Source: Balanoglossus misakiensis (lineage: Eukaryota; Hemichordata). From it: a DNA stretch of 64,000 bases. The notes beneath the pieces are model-generated. The model saw nothing but the letters and a program-made list of their open reading frames with translations, had not been told where the DNA came from and ran no database searches. Below are positions 1 to 12,000 of the stretch, piece after piece (position 1 is the first letter of the stretch; each line of letters opens with the position of its first letter). Location: the NCBI GenBank assembly GCA_040954595.2, contig CM082585.2, positions 9,920,001 to 9,984,000 on the forward strand. Reading direction: 5' to 3'. Made by a program: the position numbers and the translations under genes.

Positions 1-887
1 CATGGGAACTTATGATGTCGCACTGTAGTTAGCGCAGTGAAAGGCTTTTAACGGAATGGAATTGGAAACGGAAAACACGGGTATATGCGAATTTATTATT
101 GATTACCGTGTCCTTATTTGGGAGAAATAAACTTTTCTTTTTGCGTGAAATCAAGGATCGTGACAAAACATAAACTGCACTCGATCCAAGTCTAAATATT
201 GAAATAGCTGTAAAGGTGTAATTTGACTAAGGAAAAACGTTCTCCGTGAAATCGCGACTGATCAAGCACATCTATTGCCGAGAGAGCGGGTGTAAAGGTC
301 AGTCCGCTGGGGAAACCTGAACGGTTTCACACAATGTGTTCATTTCACAAGCACTCTTGTCGATTTCATGTCTGCTTTCAAGCTATTTACGCGTCGGCTT
401 GAAAAGAACTAGCAAATAACTGTCGAAGGAGAAACAATAAAGACGACCCTTATGTCACAATGTACCGAGCGCAAATGTACACAGGCCGTGGACTGTGAAA
501 AAAAAACTTCCAGAGTGCGTGACATTCGGTGCATGGATACGGTCGCGACTCTGTCACCCACACGGACTAAAATCGGCGCAAACATGGAGACTTTTGACAG
601 GGTGTTTTATAACTTCACGGTTGGCCAAATAGAAGATACAGGATTTAAAATTCTTGACGAAAAAGAGCCTGACAACAGTAAACATAATGAAAATGGGAGA
701 AAATAATCCAAGCTTGTCTTTTTCATTACTTTACATAGGCTTAAGACAGTAAATATAGTTTATATTCCAGTTCTTATTCGCTACAGAGACAGTGGAACGG
801 GAATATATGTTTCAGGGTCGGAACAACGGAAAAATCTCATTAGTTCGAATGTTTCAAGCAATATAGACATGTCTTAAATTTACTTAC
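1..887. other. probable intron 1 of the EFHC1-like gene (left edge)
   Basis: This stretch follows the splice donor of the EFHC1-like first exon on the minus strand, so it should be that gene's first intron. I looked on the minus strand for the next expected EFHC1 exon, which carries a conserved VGIGGD-type segment, and did not see it, so it probably lies beyond the left edge. A plus-strand ORF of 84 codons (452-706) is open here but resembles nothing I know and has no splice or promoter context. Confidence 0.4.
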
Positions 888-1022
888 GTTGCGGGAATTC
901 AGAGGATGGTGGTAACCAGGTAGGAAAGGCAGAGATTGGCTGAGATCGGGTTCGCTGTCATCGTCGACGTCGTCTATTTTTGTCGGCATGCTGGCCGCTA
1001 GTCGCGATCGCTTGGTTAACAT
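888..1022 (-). CDS. EFHC1-like protein, first coding exon only (partial)
   Basis: Forty-five codons run from an ATG at 1022 to a GTAAGTA donor just after 888, ending in phase 0. A second in-frame ATG 11 codons later is an alternative start. After an acidic stretch (DDVDDDSEPD) the exon encodes SLPFLPG followed by nine residues and the splice. That is the N-terminal signature of the EFHC family, known from EFHC1 and EFHC2 as LPFLPG or LPLLPG near the start. The complete EFHC2 gene at 2956-7141 also has SLPFLPG in a short first exon ending in phase 0, so motif, exon length class and intron phase agree. EFHC1 is a microtubule inner protein of ciliary doublet microtubules with three DM10 domains. 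The downstream exons would lie left of the window, so identity rests on this short motif and the tandem position. Confidence 0.55.
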
Positions 1023-2955
1023 TCTGAGGGCTGAGTAAATGTTGTCCTCTCCTGCGTTTAAAGGGACGATGATACTACATCTTATCAACACAAGAATGTG
1101 GTACCGGTAGGCATGTTCGGGGAAAATGTACAGATAGACCGGGGTTGTCAGCTTGCGCGGATATAGGCCTACTTATTTCCCTATAACAGAGCGCTTTCCT
1201 CTATACGCGAACTTCGACATTTTTACATCTCAATGGGCCTTTATGTGAATAAAAGAAAACACGGCGTGTACAATTAAAGGAACGGCAATTCGTCGCTAGC
1301 TGTTCACAAAAGGTAGCTGCCCGCGCGATGAATGGAGCGAAACTCAAATAATGCTATTTAAAAACCATGAATGTCGTCACGGCAAACAGTGCAATATGTC
1401 AACATCATCGCCAACCGACGACAAGAGAAACGAAGATCCTCATTGGCGTGAATTTTTAACAAGTGTGCCGTCACCGAGTCGTCAATGTCGGAAGTGATGA
1501 TGCAGAGAAGGCAGAGTCACTTATATATGCTATCATTTCTTTTCATTGTCAAATAAAACCAGAAATCTCGTAAAACTCGATTGTTGTACGACATGAAAAT
1601 ACAGTATATAGGACAGGTATTGGCCAATCGTTCTCGGCGTTGCAAAGTGTTTCTTATTTTATCACATTAGGATACCTACATAATAGCGATTAAAACAATA
1701 TCTTAATTGTTATCACATCAACGCGCGAAAGAATCGCACAGGACAGTGCCTCATTGTTTTTACTCATATTGTGCATTGTAGATGATGGAGATTTTATGAT
1801 CACATAAAAATCCAATCGATACTACAATACCTTTAACCTGTACAAACGGAGACAATGCATGCATGGTTGAAACAGGTGGTCCGCCTACTTGCACGGGAGC
1901 CTGACTGAATTTTTGAGGGCGCCCTATTACCCTTGTTGTGACTATGGTTACTTGCTGAGGATAGCGGGATGGGGAAAAGACGTGGAATGGCCTTCATAAC
2001 GATTTTTATCAAATGCAATAAAGTAGCCATTAAAAGAGAAATTAATGGTATCACTGGAAATTGGTTATGTCTACACTATGTACCATGGCAATCAAGCCAG
2101 TGTAATGCATTTGTGATTGTTCTTGGTCAATGATCAAATAAAATGACAGCGTTTTCTTGTTAATGTTTGCCATTCACATGCCTCACTGTAGGATCAGATT
2201 TATCCAGCGCCCTCATAAAAACAAAAGATCACAATTATTAATGGGGGCGTCCTGTAGCAAACTCAGTCCAGTCTTCCGTACCTCAATCAAGCTGGCTGCG
2301 GTTGCCAATGATTTGAGTTTGTACTGGAAATCATAACATAACTTCAAAGAAGGAGAAAGTCCATGTCTGTACATCAAAAACACTTTATTTTCATAACAAT
2401 AATTATAATATACACAGTTATGGAGATATACCCATTACAAACTAGCTTTGTACAAACATCATGAGCCCCACTGCCAGATTTGCTATCCATGTATTCAGTT
2501 TCATCTTCACTAAAGTATAAAGATTGAATTCCATATGTACAATAGATTCCTGCTAGATATAATATGAAAATGTCAGTAATAGGCAAAATATCAACATTTG
2601 CAACACAAAATTTATGAGAAAAAAGTCCATAAAGACTTGGTTCACTTTGCCTGTCTTTATTTCTGGTGTGTATTTGTAGTCTATTACAATCAGAATATAG
2701 GTTGCACACAGTTGGCCCAAAATATGCTTACATCAATAAAAAAACATACCAGTTACTTACTTTTTGTATAAAATATGACGAAATATTATTTCTGAATGAT
2801 GTGAATTTCAGAAATTATTTTTCTTCTGAATGTTCAATATATGCAATTTATTTGAATACAGTGTCAGTCTCTTGTCAAGTTCAAACATTTTACTTTTTTT
2901 AATTATGAATGTTCCTCAATTTTATGCAAAAAATAGTAGATTTTATTTTTCCACA
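1023..2955. other. intergenic: EFHC1-like promoter side and EFHC2 3' flank
   Basis: This gap lies between the start of the EFHC1-like exon and the EFHC2 stop codon, both on the minus strand. The part near 1100-1500 is relatively CpG-rich and may be the EFHC1-like promoter. The part from about 2350 to 2955 is AT-rich. It holds minus-strand AATAAA signals at 2942-2947 (only 9 bases after the EFHC2 stop), 2656-2661 and 2384-2389; the second or third is more plausible as the EFHC2 poly(A) signal. I see no supported gene in it. Confidence 0.5.
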
Positions 2956-5900
2956 TTATGTCTGAGAGCCGAAGAGAACTTGCATGAGGGCAACATAATT
3001 GACAAATTGGATGCCTTCCGAGGGTTTGTTTCCTGTCCAGCTCTGGTCGAGTGAGAGTGGTGGTTGTGTGTATTGGACGTTGGAGATTGGGTTCTCTCTC
3101 CAGTTCAAGAGCCGGACCACACTGGCATAGTTCACTTGTCCCTGTTCGTTCATGTCCATTCTGTCGGAGAGAGAGAGTAACAAAGAATTCAGTCACCAAA
3201 ATATGAATATGCGAGACAGTCAGTGTGCCCTCTAAGCCCATATGATGCACCACGGACTCAACAAACTCCCTGTTAACTCAGAAAATTATTCACAATAAAT
3301 GCAAAGGTATGAGGCTGACCTAAAGAAATTTCTAGAAATCTTCACACTGACTCATAGTTCATTACAATTATGTTTGTTACAGGGCCCACACAGAAGAGTG
3401 TGCTGAGAAAACATATGTAAGCTTGTGTCGGAATGCAAAAGCTGAAAGCAGATCGCAACAGAAGGGTACAAGTCACAGATCAGAGGTAAGGGATTAGCTT
3501 ACCTTGAAATAATGGTCCTCAGCAAGTCATCCGGGATAGGCACATGGAAAGCGTGACAGATCTGGCGGATCTGTTCCGGATGGATGTATCCGGAGCCGTC
3601 GGTGTCGTGGTGAGTGAAGCTCTCCATCAACTTCACAAAGTTTTCAAAGTTGTCCTTGCGCAGCTGTTCCTGGGCAATGGACGCCAAAACGCTGATGTCT
3701 ACGGTTTCCTCTTGTCTGTCGCTGAAGTGGCGCGCTAACGTGATGATTTCGTGCTCGGTCAGTTGGCTTCCTCCAACTTGTTGTAGCAAGTGTCTGTGTG
3801 AAGTGAGAGACATGATATTATGATTACATGAATCTGTGTTGGTGGCCACTTCTATATAGTGGCCACTTTGATACAGTTCCTGTGCAATTAACATGTACAT
3901 TAACAGTTGATTTAAGGTTTGAAATCTACTTCTTTGTTTGAGATGTTCATATCATTGTCAACAACCAAAAGTTGTGTGCAAAGTATCATCCAACTCACCT
4001 GAATTGTTCATATCGTATTTTGCCGAGGTTTTCTGGGTCATTCCTCTTGAAGAAGTCTGAGACCTGTTCCACGTTACTCTGTCCAACATTCTTCAATTTG
4101 CTAACAATCACCCCAATGTTGGCCACAGGGAACTGAAACATGAAGTGACAATAGATTCAAAATGTAGCACTCTAATCTGTTATAGCATTAGATTTCACAT
4201 GATCACAGAGAATATCAATCAAACTGAGATTGGGAGAAACTGACACTCACCTCACTGGCCTGTTTTTCCATGTAACGCAATGCGTACTCATCAGCATCGG
4301 TGAGAACGAAGATGTGACAATTGAAATCCACACGGCTGCCAACGTACAGATCAGACGCCATGTAATATTCAGACAGTTTTGTGCTGAAGCGTGGCTGGTT
4401 GGGCTTCTTCACGCGTCCTCTCTCCAAGAATTTACCACCAATGATACCTGAAATACGACAAATACAGTTGTCAAAATTCTTAGGGAACGAAGAACAGGTG
4501 AAGACAAGAATTCAGTGTTTTGAAATGACTGGGAGAACAATGAGACGAGATGGATGGTGTCTGCACTTACCAGAATTTCTCTGTGGTGGTTCAAAGACAG
4601 CTATACTGTCATCAGACAAGAAATATGAGATGATGAATCGTCTGTCGATGTCTATTGGTTTTGTGGTGTCAAGACGAGCGACAAATCGTAGAACATTGCT
4701 GTCCAATCCATGCCTGTAATAGATCAGTCAGAGCATTAGCGATGTGCATTTCATTTCATTTTAATCACACAAACAGTTGTAGAACAGACTCAAACCATGA
4801 ACTGATGCTGGATTTGGAACTTAAAACGCCTTATATCCCCTAAGTCCATCCACTGAGATTACAATATATCACAGCAAATCTGGATGGTGAATTATATTGA
4901 CCTACCTGTCCTTCTCCATGAATTTGATGAAATCCCTACGAGGTGGTTTGGGTAGGAGACCCATACATGAGCACAGGGAATCTTCTTCAGATCCAAATCC
5001 ATTGTATGGTGGCCACTGCCTCTCCATCCTGGAAGCAGACGCACCCTTGTATGCAATTGGTGCAAAGTTATCTGTGAAGGAAGAGGACATCTTGTTAGAG
5101 TTATTTTCGGGGAGGTTCACTGAGCAATTTGGAATATCTGTTAAGTCGATATGATGTGGCCGTACACTAGAGCTTGAGTTCTGAACTATTTTGTGACTCC
5201 AGACGTGCTGGATTTAGCAATGACTTACCGAGTCCATATTTGGTTCTGAAATATTCTTTCGTAAACTCATCACAGTCACACAGGACAAACTTCCTTCCCC
5301 AGACATTGAGTACTGCACCAATCTGTAGGTCACTATCTCTGTAGTAGTCAGTCGCAACAGCTCCAGTCTGTTGAAAACAAAATTATGGGGAAATAATTGT
5401 CAAACATTATGACAATCCAAACCCATTGTAGTCTATGGGAAGGCTGGAACTAGGGGTGGACAGTGGACAACAAGTTCTTCTCCTGGCCACTTCTTAATTA
5501 CACACAACGGTGTTTCTGTCAACCTACCTTTAAACTGTCAAGGATGTAGCGTCCACCATGACCCATGGGTCCGAACACATTCAGCACAGTACGTCCAGTG
5601 TTCTCACCCGGCTGTCTCAGCGACTCCGGAGCTTGCTTGGGCAAGCGAGCACGGCGCAAGAACATAGGGGCAGAATCGCGGCCGGAATTAGCCGGGATGA
5701 CTTCGCGGATCTCGATGGTGTCATCGGCCAGGAAGTAGTGCAGGATCATCTCGCGAGAGTCACCAAACATGTTGTCAGTGTCATCCCAGTAACAGTAGAA
5801 ACGTAAGACATGGCGGTCGTGATCCAGGAACTGCTTGAGGGTGTCGACTTTCTCGTATGGACGCAGAGGCTGCTGGGATTGATCCATCTGCAAATCAAAA

Positions 5901-7141
5901 ATATACAATCGTTTCAATGTTATACTTTTTCTTGGCTGTTCTTGTGCTATTTATTTCAAAGCAGGCAATCACAAAACCTGATGTGATTACAAACTCTGTA
6001 CACTTACATCTTTTCTGTGTGATGTGTAAGGGTCATCTGGGGTATCATCAGGCAGGCAGACTCTCACTCCAAGCTTACGCAGGAAGTTGTAGGTGAACTG
6101 ATCACAGTTGGTGATCTTGAATGTGCGGGAATACAGATTGATTTCTTTGCCTACGTTGAAATCTTCCACTGTGTAGAACTGGTCATCGTTCGGTGGAGGC
6201 AGTGGGATTCTGTGACGTCGGATCAGTGTACCTGAGTAATTAGATATTCAGTCCATGAGTTGAAGATAGGACAGATGCAATTTTAGTATTGTTTGCCCTT
6301 GCCTTCTCTCATCCAAGGAGTCTTGTTTGTAGCTCTTTCTCCAAGATACATTTATCAAATATGCAACTATTCACATAATTTAATGATACAAATGATGTCA
6401 TACGTTACACACTCTTTTTGGATTCCCTAAGTTTTTTCTTACCTTGGGGGATACCACTGTTTGTGACCTGGGGCTCCGTAACCTGGATCGAGTCATCTTC
6501 AAGGTAGAAATAAACTTTACATTTCCTTATTCTGAACTGTTCTTCTCTCTTCTCATGGACAGCTTCTTGAAAGTAGGCATCGAAGCAGAGAACCTGTCTG
6601 TCAAAGGCCACCCAGGCTGGGGCTGCATTGCCCTTCCCCTTTGGGATGTTGCTCTGTCTGGGTTTGGCCTTCTGCCCGAGCAGTCGGTCGCCGCCGATGC
6701 CCGGTTTGTGCTCACCAACTAGGAGAGACACATCGTTGCAGTAGTCGAAGTGATGGGATTTGTGATACTTCTCTCTTCCAAGCTGTAGTTGAAAATGAAT
6801 ATTTACACTCAATCAGTCAATGGTAGGGAAACATCATCTTGTTGACAGGATAAACAAGATGATCATACCCAGAGTATTCTCATTATGCATCGGACAATAT
6901 GCCAATGTAGAATTTAAATCTTATGATCACCACTGAAAAAAGCAGTCCTTTCATGAAGGAATCTTGCAGTATTTTGTTGAATGACCCGCCTTCCCAACAA
7001 GGATTCCCATCTTGACGGCCATAAATGTTGTCATGTGTACTACAGCACAGTTCAGTCTCCAATCCAAACATGAGAAGTTTTACAAGAAACTGCACTAACC
7101 TTAGGATTGAAAGAGTTTCCTGGTAGAAACGGCAACGACAT
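2956..7141 (-). CDS. EFHC2: EF-hand domain-containing protein 2, three DM10 domains (EFHC2)
   Basis: Eleven coding exons in transcript order: 7141-7100, 6782-6443, 6231-6008, 5887-5528, 5367-5229, 5071-4906, 4713-4571, 4447-4251, 4132-3999, 3793-3503, 3160-2956. All junctions are GT-AG, phases match throughout, and the total is 746 aa (human EFHC2 is about 749). It opens MSLPFLPGNSF. DM10 domains lie near residues 72-180, 210-365 and 425-535, with diagnostic stretches FDRQVLCFDAYFQE, RFYCYWDDTDNMFGD and LRFVARLDT. The C-terminus is EF-hand-like: the loop at 645-656 reads DTDGSGYIHPEQ, calcium-type except for Gln at position 12. The family lines the inside of ciliary doublet microtubules, so a role in motile cilia is expected. 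It is in tandem with an EFHC1-like gene and divergent from CMC4. Family identity is very secure; EFHC2 is chosen over EFHC1 from NSGIPQG, WPPYNGFGSEEDSL and the start. Confidence 0.95.
3301..3393 (+). repeat. dispersed repeat, copy A (EFHC2 intron 10)
   Basis: About 93 bp that align at roughly 70 percent by eye, in the same orientation, with 8500-8592. Shared blocks include GCAAAGGTA, GGCTGAC, AGAAATTT, TTGACTCA-like and AATTATGTT..GTTA..GGGC. It has no coding capacity and I do not recognise the family. It lies inside the intron between the last two EFHC2 exons. Confidence 0.5.
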
Positions 7142-7712
7142 CCTCGGTCGCTTTTTAAATTGGTGTTAACTTAAAAGAATGAAGTGCAAAATAAGACTGT
7201 CCGGACGGTATCTATCGGCAGCGCTCAGTTACCTGCTCTGTATGAACGGCTGCACGATTGATGTTGACGCGGTTGCTATCTTGACCGGAGTACAGATTAT
7301 ATTCATCCGCCAAATCCATTATGTGTGTATGGTAGATATAGATTATATTTATTTTATCGCAGGCACGTTGAATTCAGGTCCATATATCTATAGAAGGATA
7401 AAAGGGAACATATGATATGATTAATTCGCAAAACACTTGATACTTTGTGTACTATTTATTGCGCGTAGTAGTTACGAGAATTTATTTGGGTAAAAAGTCA
7501 TAACGTAGCAACCAGGAAGTAAACAGTTCCTATATATTTGCTCTTCACTTGTTTCCTCCACAGACAAACTAAACTGCGCATGTGTGAAATATTACTAACT
7601 TTCCCAGGTGACCTTTCGGTAAATATTGCACCTGGTGTCATGTCAGTGAGGAGCACGGTGCATTAGTGAAGCACGCGAGCGTCGTGCAACAATATATTAC
7701 AGGGCAAGAAGC
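7142..7712. promoter_or_regulatory. divergent EFHC2 / CMC4 intergenic promoter region
   Basis: The 571 bp between the EFHC2 ATG (minus) and the CMC4 ATG (plus) must contain both promoters, including both 5' UTRs. A GTAGCAACCAGGAAGT stretch near 7506-7521 combines an RFX half-site (AGCAAC) with an ETS-like core (CAGGAAGT). Another GTTGCTAT half-site lies near 7272. These would fit a ciliary gene, but neither is a full X-box. No TATA box is obvious at either start. Confidence 0.5.
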
Positions 7713-8084
7713 ATGTCACAACCGCAGAAGAGAAAAGAGCCGTGTAAAAAATACGCATGTGAGATTCAGAGATGTCTGAAAGGTTAGTGTCAGCTTGATT
7801 CAATCTGTAAATAAATTACTGTCGCAGTCAGTGATTCCTGATGATGATGATCAGATGATGATGATGATGATGATCCAGTGGACTTGTTAAGGATCTCATG
7901 CACTGCTCTCATTCTCAATATTCATTTATTTTCAGCTCACAAGTACAATGAAGCTGCCTGTAAAGATGTGATACGACAAATGGCCAAGTGCTGTGACAAA
8001 TTTGGCACTGAAGATTCAGAATGTTGCTCAGGATTCAGGAACACGCACAAAGATTTCCTGAAACGTGATGAAGTGACCATGTGA
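7713..8084 (+). CDS. CMC4: CMC4, mitochondrial twin-CX9C protein (p8-MTCP1 family)
   Basis: Two exons, 7713-7782 and 7936-8084, joined through a GTTAGT donor and a TTTTCAG acceptor, give 72 aa (human CMC4 is 68). The start reads MSQPQKRKEPCKKYACEIQRC. Both cysteine pairs are exact CX9C: C11 to C21, and a second pair ending in CC of MAKCC. This is the coiled-coil-helix-coiled-coil-helix fold oxidised by MIA40 in the mitochondrial intermembrane space. The CEIQRCL stretch and spacing match CMC4 specifically. The human locus makes CMC4 and MTCP1 from one shared transcription unit; no MTCP1-like beta-barrel coding sequence is seen here. It is divergent from EFHC2 and convergent with FUNDC1. The intron begins near a (GAT)n microsatellite at 7840-7874. 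Molecular function beyond import and folding is poorly known in the family. Confidence 0.92.
7840..7874 (+). repeat. (GAT)n microsatellite in the CMC4 intron
   Basis: An interrupted run of ATG/GAT triplets with one TCAG interruption, inside the single CMC4 intron, ending 61 bases before the exon 2 acceptor. Confidence 0.85.
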
Positions 8085-8256
8085 TGTTTTATATAGTGTG
8101 GTTCTGGAACATTACCCATTGCAAGTTGGGGGGATGGAATATCGAGACACACACATACAGAAGATAATACTTCCAACCTTTATTCAGTTATCATGCTGTG
8201 AAATTATGGCACCACATCTGGCGAACACAATAACAAAGACCAATCATGTGCAAACA

Positions 8257-8262
8257 AATAAA
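8257..8262 (+). promoter_or_regulatory. CMC4 poly(A) signal
   Basis: A canonical AATAAA about 170 bases after the CMC4 stop, followed by a T/C-rich TCTTTGACTCTTTGACTTTC stretch that could serve as the downstream element. It implies a short 3' UTR ending near 8280. Confidence 0.6.
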
Positions 8263-9095
8263 TCTTTGACTCTTTGACTTTCACACGGCTGCAAAAGCTG
8301 GTTGTTTAAATGCAAGTGAGGGCACAAAACACAGAATTTCTATCTGTTTGGTCTGTTTATGTAAATCATAACAATACTCTTTGGTCAGTGATAATTTACA
8401 GAGGCAGTCATGGTAGTATGGGTGGGTGGGTGTTATTGCAATAGATTGGCCCATCAAACAAATTTTTGAACATGATTGACTACAATAACTTATGCACATG
8501 CAAAGGTACAGGGCTGACTCAGAGAAATTTATTGGAATCCTAAAATTGACTCAAAGCTTTTAAAAATTATGTTAGTTAGAGGGCACAATGGATCAGTCCA
8601 ACTGTGGGGTAAAGATCACTTGCAACATATGTACGGTCAATTATCTTTATTTCATAGAAAAACAGGTCTAATAACTCTATTATGTCTCTCATCATGTCAG
8701 CTGTTTTATATTAAAGCATACACTTTCAGACCATGATATATATATTGCACAGCAAAATACACATTTTGAGCAATAAAAAAGGGGTTGTGTACCAGTAACC
8801 CTGGGAAAAATGTGATAAATTAAACCTGAAAAACACACAAGTATAAAGTGATGGCTATCTATACTACAGATATACCCATTGGTTCCTATCAAAGTTACAA
8901 TGCATACTCAAAATGTAACATCCAATCAGAGTTTGACAAGCAGGATCTAGTAGCAGTAGATCCAATTGCAAGAGCTGATCTTTGTCTAAAAAACACTGAT
9001 TGGTTGTTGCCATGATTCACTTTGCATATTCATAACAATTGATCCAATTGGTCAGCTTTGAAGACTCTTGTTTATATTGCTACTCGTCTATGCAT
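8263..9095. other. convergent intergenic region CMC4 / FUNDC1
   Basis: No gene is seen. It contains repeat copy B (8500-8592). A minus-strand AATAAA at 8646-8651 is a plausible FUNDC1 poly(A) signal, giving a 3' UTR of about 450 bases. Confidence 0.5.
8500..8592 (+). repeat. dispersed repeat, copy B
   Basis: Partner of the copy at 3301-3393, same orientation. The right part (TTATGTTAGTTAGAGGGCA) also resembles 49888-49909 in KDM6 intron 16, and the segment CAGGGCTGACTCAG recurs near 26077 in KDM6 intron 4. This indicates a degenerate family with several fragments in the window. Confidence 0.5.
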
Positions 9096-12000
9096 TTAAA
9101 ATGCTACACCTAGTAGAAATCCTCCCGCAAAGCCGCTTGTTAACATCACATTCTGTTGACAAAATTCTTTCATCTGGAACAGAAAGAGAAGAAACATACA
9201 ATTATACTAGTATTAAGCATTACTGACCTAACATAATAAAGGCAAACACAACAACAAAATGTTGACTTTGCCTTGTTTGATTGATCTAGCTGGATTAATC
9301 ATGTGAAGTTTATTCTACATGGCAATGGTTTAAAATATTTACAGTTACACTGTAGATTTAAGAAGAGTTCAGTAGAAACAGATTTCACTGTATTAAAATA
9401 AGAACTGTTGGTGTTACCTTTTGTAAATATCCATGTAGTTCTGGGGATCGTTTTTGCACCTTTCTTGCTTCTTTGGTCAGCTGTTTTTGAGCAGTGTCTA
9501 CGTCCTTCTCGACTCTTGCCCAGTTGATTTTGATGTAACCTCCATAGTGGGCCAGCTAAAAAATCAGAGAAATTAATACTGTAACAAGGTGGTGTGATTG
9601 GTGGATCAGAAGTGAGACGGGGATCGTGATTGGTCGAAAGAGTATCATGGCATGTGACCCTCCTGATACTGTTCTTGTAAGTTTCTCTACATCCTAATTA
9701 TGCAAATTTTGAATACTGATTAACTTACTCTGATAAGGATGAGTCCCCCACCAACAGCAGTGGCAGCAGCCCTTCCAACTTTCTGGAACACATAACCAGC
9801 AACCCTTTACCAAGAAGATAAAATCAAATTTAGAATTTTTTTCAAAACCAACATTTCCTTGCTCATCAAAGTCTATAAACCACCTTTCAAATAAATCTTA
9901 CGAAAAACGGGAATTGTGAATTCATTTTGACAGAAAGACATTTGCTACACATTTCTGTAGACTGTGACTCACCAGCCTGTACTTCCACCAATTGCGAGCT
10001 GGGTGACTGCTCCCTTGGCTGTTACATCGCCCAACAATTTCTCAATATACGCATTCCTCCTTTCTCTTGTCAAGTCAATCACTTCAAAGTGTTCATCCTC
10101 TGAAATGCAAAGGTAACATTGTCATCTTTGTATCAATCTAACATTCACAAATCACAAATTAACTATTGTGTGATCAATTTTATGTGAATTTATTTTTTAT
10201 GAACATTTTCATGGACCAGTGGATATTATTCCAGAGAAAAATAATGAAGTGACCAAGCTTGGGGGATAAATTTCCATAACTGAGAGATTACTTGCACATT
10301 ATTAAACTTGAAGGTACGCCAGATGAATATAATTTATCATATTAACGTGTATTGGTAATATAGGTTCTGATGAACTGTGTACATCCAAGAGAAACACTGT
10401 TGGCGTGACAACATCTGCTGTCAATGCATTTGGTTTTGTTTTTATAGCTATTTTTTTGATAATATGGGGTTGGTTTGATTTTGTGTGTGAGGATTTCCTG
10501 CGTGTATTGGAATATGTTGGCAAACACAGTCATTTCTGTTATATGACCTTACATCATGTATATCTTGATAAACTGTTAATACCCTACCACAAATTTATAT
10601 CATCAATGTATGTTGTGTGAGATGAACTCTGGCGACTGTTGAACCAACAGAAGAGCACTGGAACTGAAAAATGACAGATCTAAAGGGACCATATTTATGT
10701 TGCACTTTCCATCTTGTCTCGTAACCATACAAGATTTATACCTCGGGTCCAGAGGGACTTTGAATAAAGCTCGCTTTACAAGATTAACCATTTGAGATAG
10801 ATCATAAATATCGTATACCGAACACGGCGTAAGCAAGCGTTTTGAAAGTTGTGGTTCGAATTCACCTCATGGAAGGTTTGATTATTACCAATTTGAATGA
10901 CATATGTGACAATGTTAATCGGATTATCAATTGAAAGGTTCACTGGGATTATTTTCAAATGACAAATACACGTGTCAAAGAAATGTGATTCATATCATTA
11001 AATTTGAAAAGATCCCAGTTTTATGGATAATTCTGGGACGGCCTTAACAACAATGTGGATATCCAGGGTGATCCGGGCTACTCAGTGATGCTGTGTACCA
11101 GTGCTCTGGAAACAGCAATTACATGTAAAACCCATTGCCAAGTGACTAAATCCAGGTCCCTGTGGGCGCCCTCTGGTGTTGACCTTTGCCACTCAAAGTC
11201 ACACCATGCATCTTTCTGCTTCTATTTTAACCCTGTGACAACACTTTCATTCATATCAAAACAGAGGCATGGTTAATAACCCTGGGATGATACTATTGCT
11301 GGTATCAAATCGGCATAGCTCGTACTGCTTTGAGAATAGAGAGCCAAGTTAATTATCTCTCCATGCTGCACATTAATGGAAAAGCTGTATAATCAAGTTG
11401 AATCAAAATTTATTTTTATCCATCTGGGCCTCTGTCGATTGCTGGCTGCATGCTAAATTTTACTGGTATATAAGGATCGGTATCTACGGCACATGCAACT
11501 CAATATCCATGCAGATTTTATCACTGTAGGCAAAGAACACAGAGTACACAATCAGTGTTCTCGTTTTCGGGGAACTGGCAACACAAAATTTCATTGATGC
11601 TGAAAACACACCGAACCTTCCATCAATGCAAACTGATCCGTGCCACATGACATCGGTTTGCCCAATCACAGCACATGAAATAGACAATAGTGTTACAATA
11701 TTGGTAACTTATATTTGGTCTCATACCAGTGACTGACAGATTTATTCCCAATGACCTGCCCTTTCAGGAGATGTCATTTTTCACTGTGAGCAATATAGTA
11801 TGGTTGGTTGCACACTCTAATTACTTCAAGGACGTGAAGTCAAATATCCCTGCAAACTGTACATCCTTATTTAGTATCACTCTGTACTGCAGGCTATTAT
11901 TATATTAGATAATCATCATATTATCTTGATATTATGATGACATCATAATAATATCAAGACTTATGATATTATCCAAGACTTAAAATCATAAGGATCACCC

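Noticed and set aside
452-706. 84-codon plus-strand ORF with five cysteines near the left edge
   Set aside because: Not similar to anything known, lies antisense in the likely EFHC1-like intron and has no splice or TATA context.
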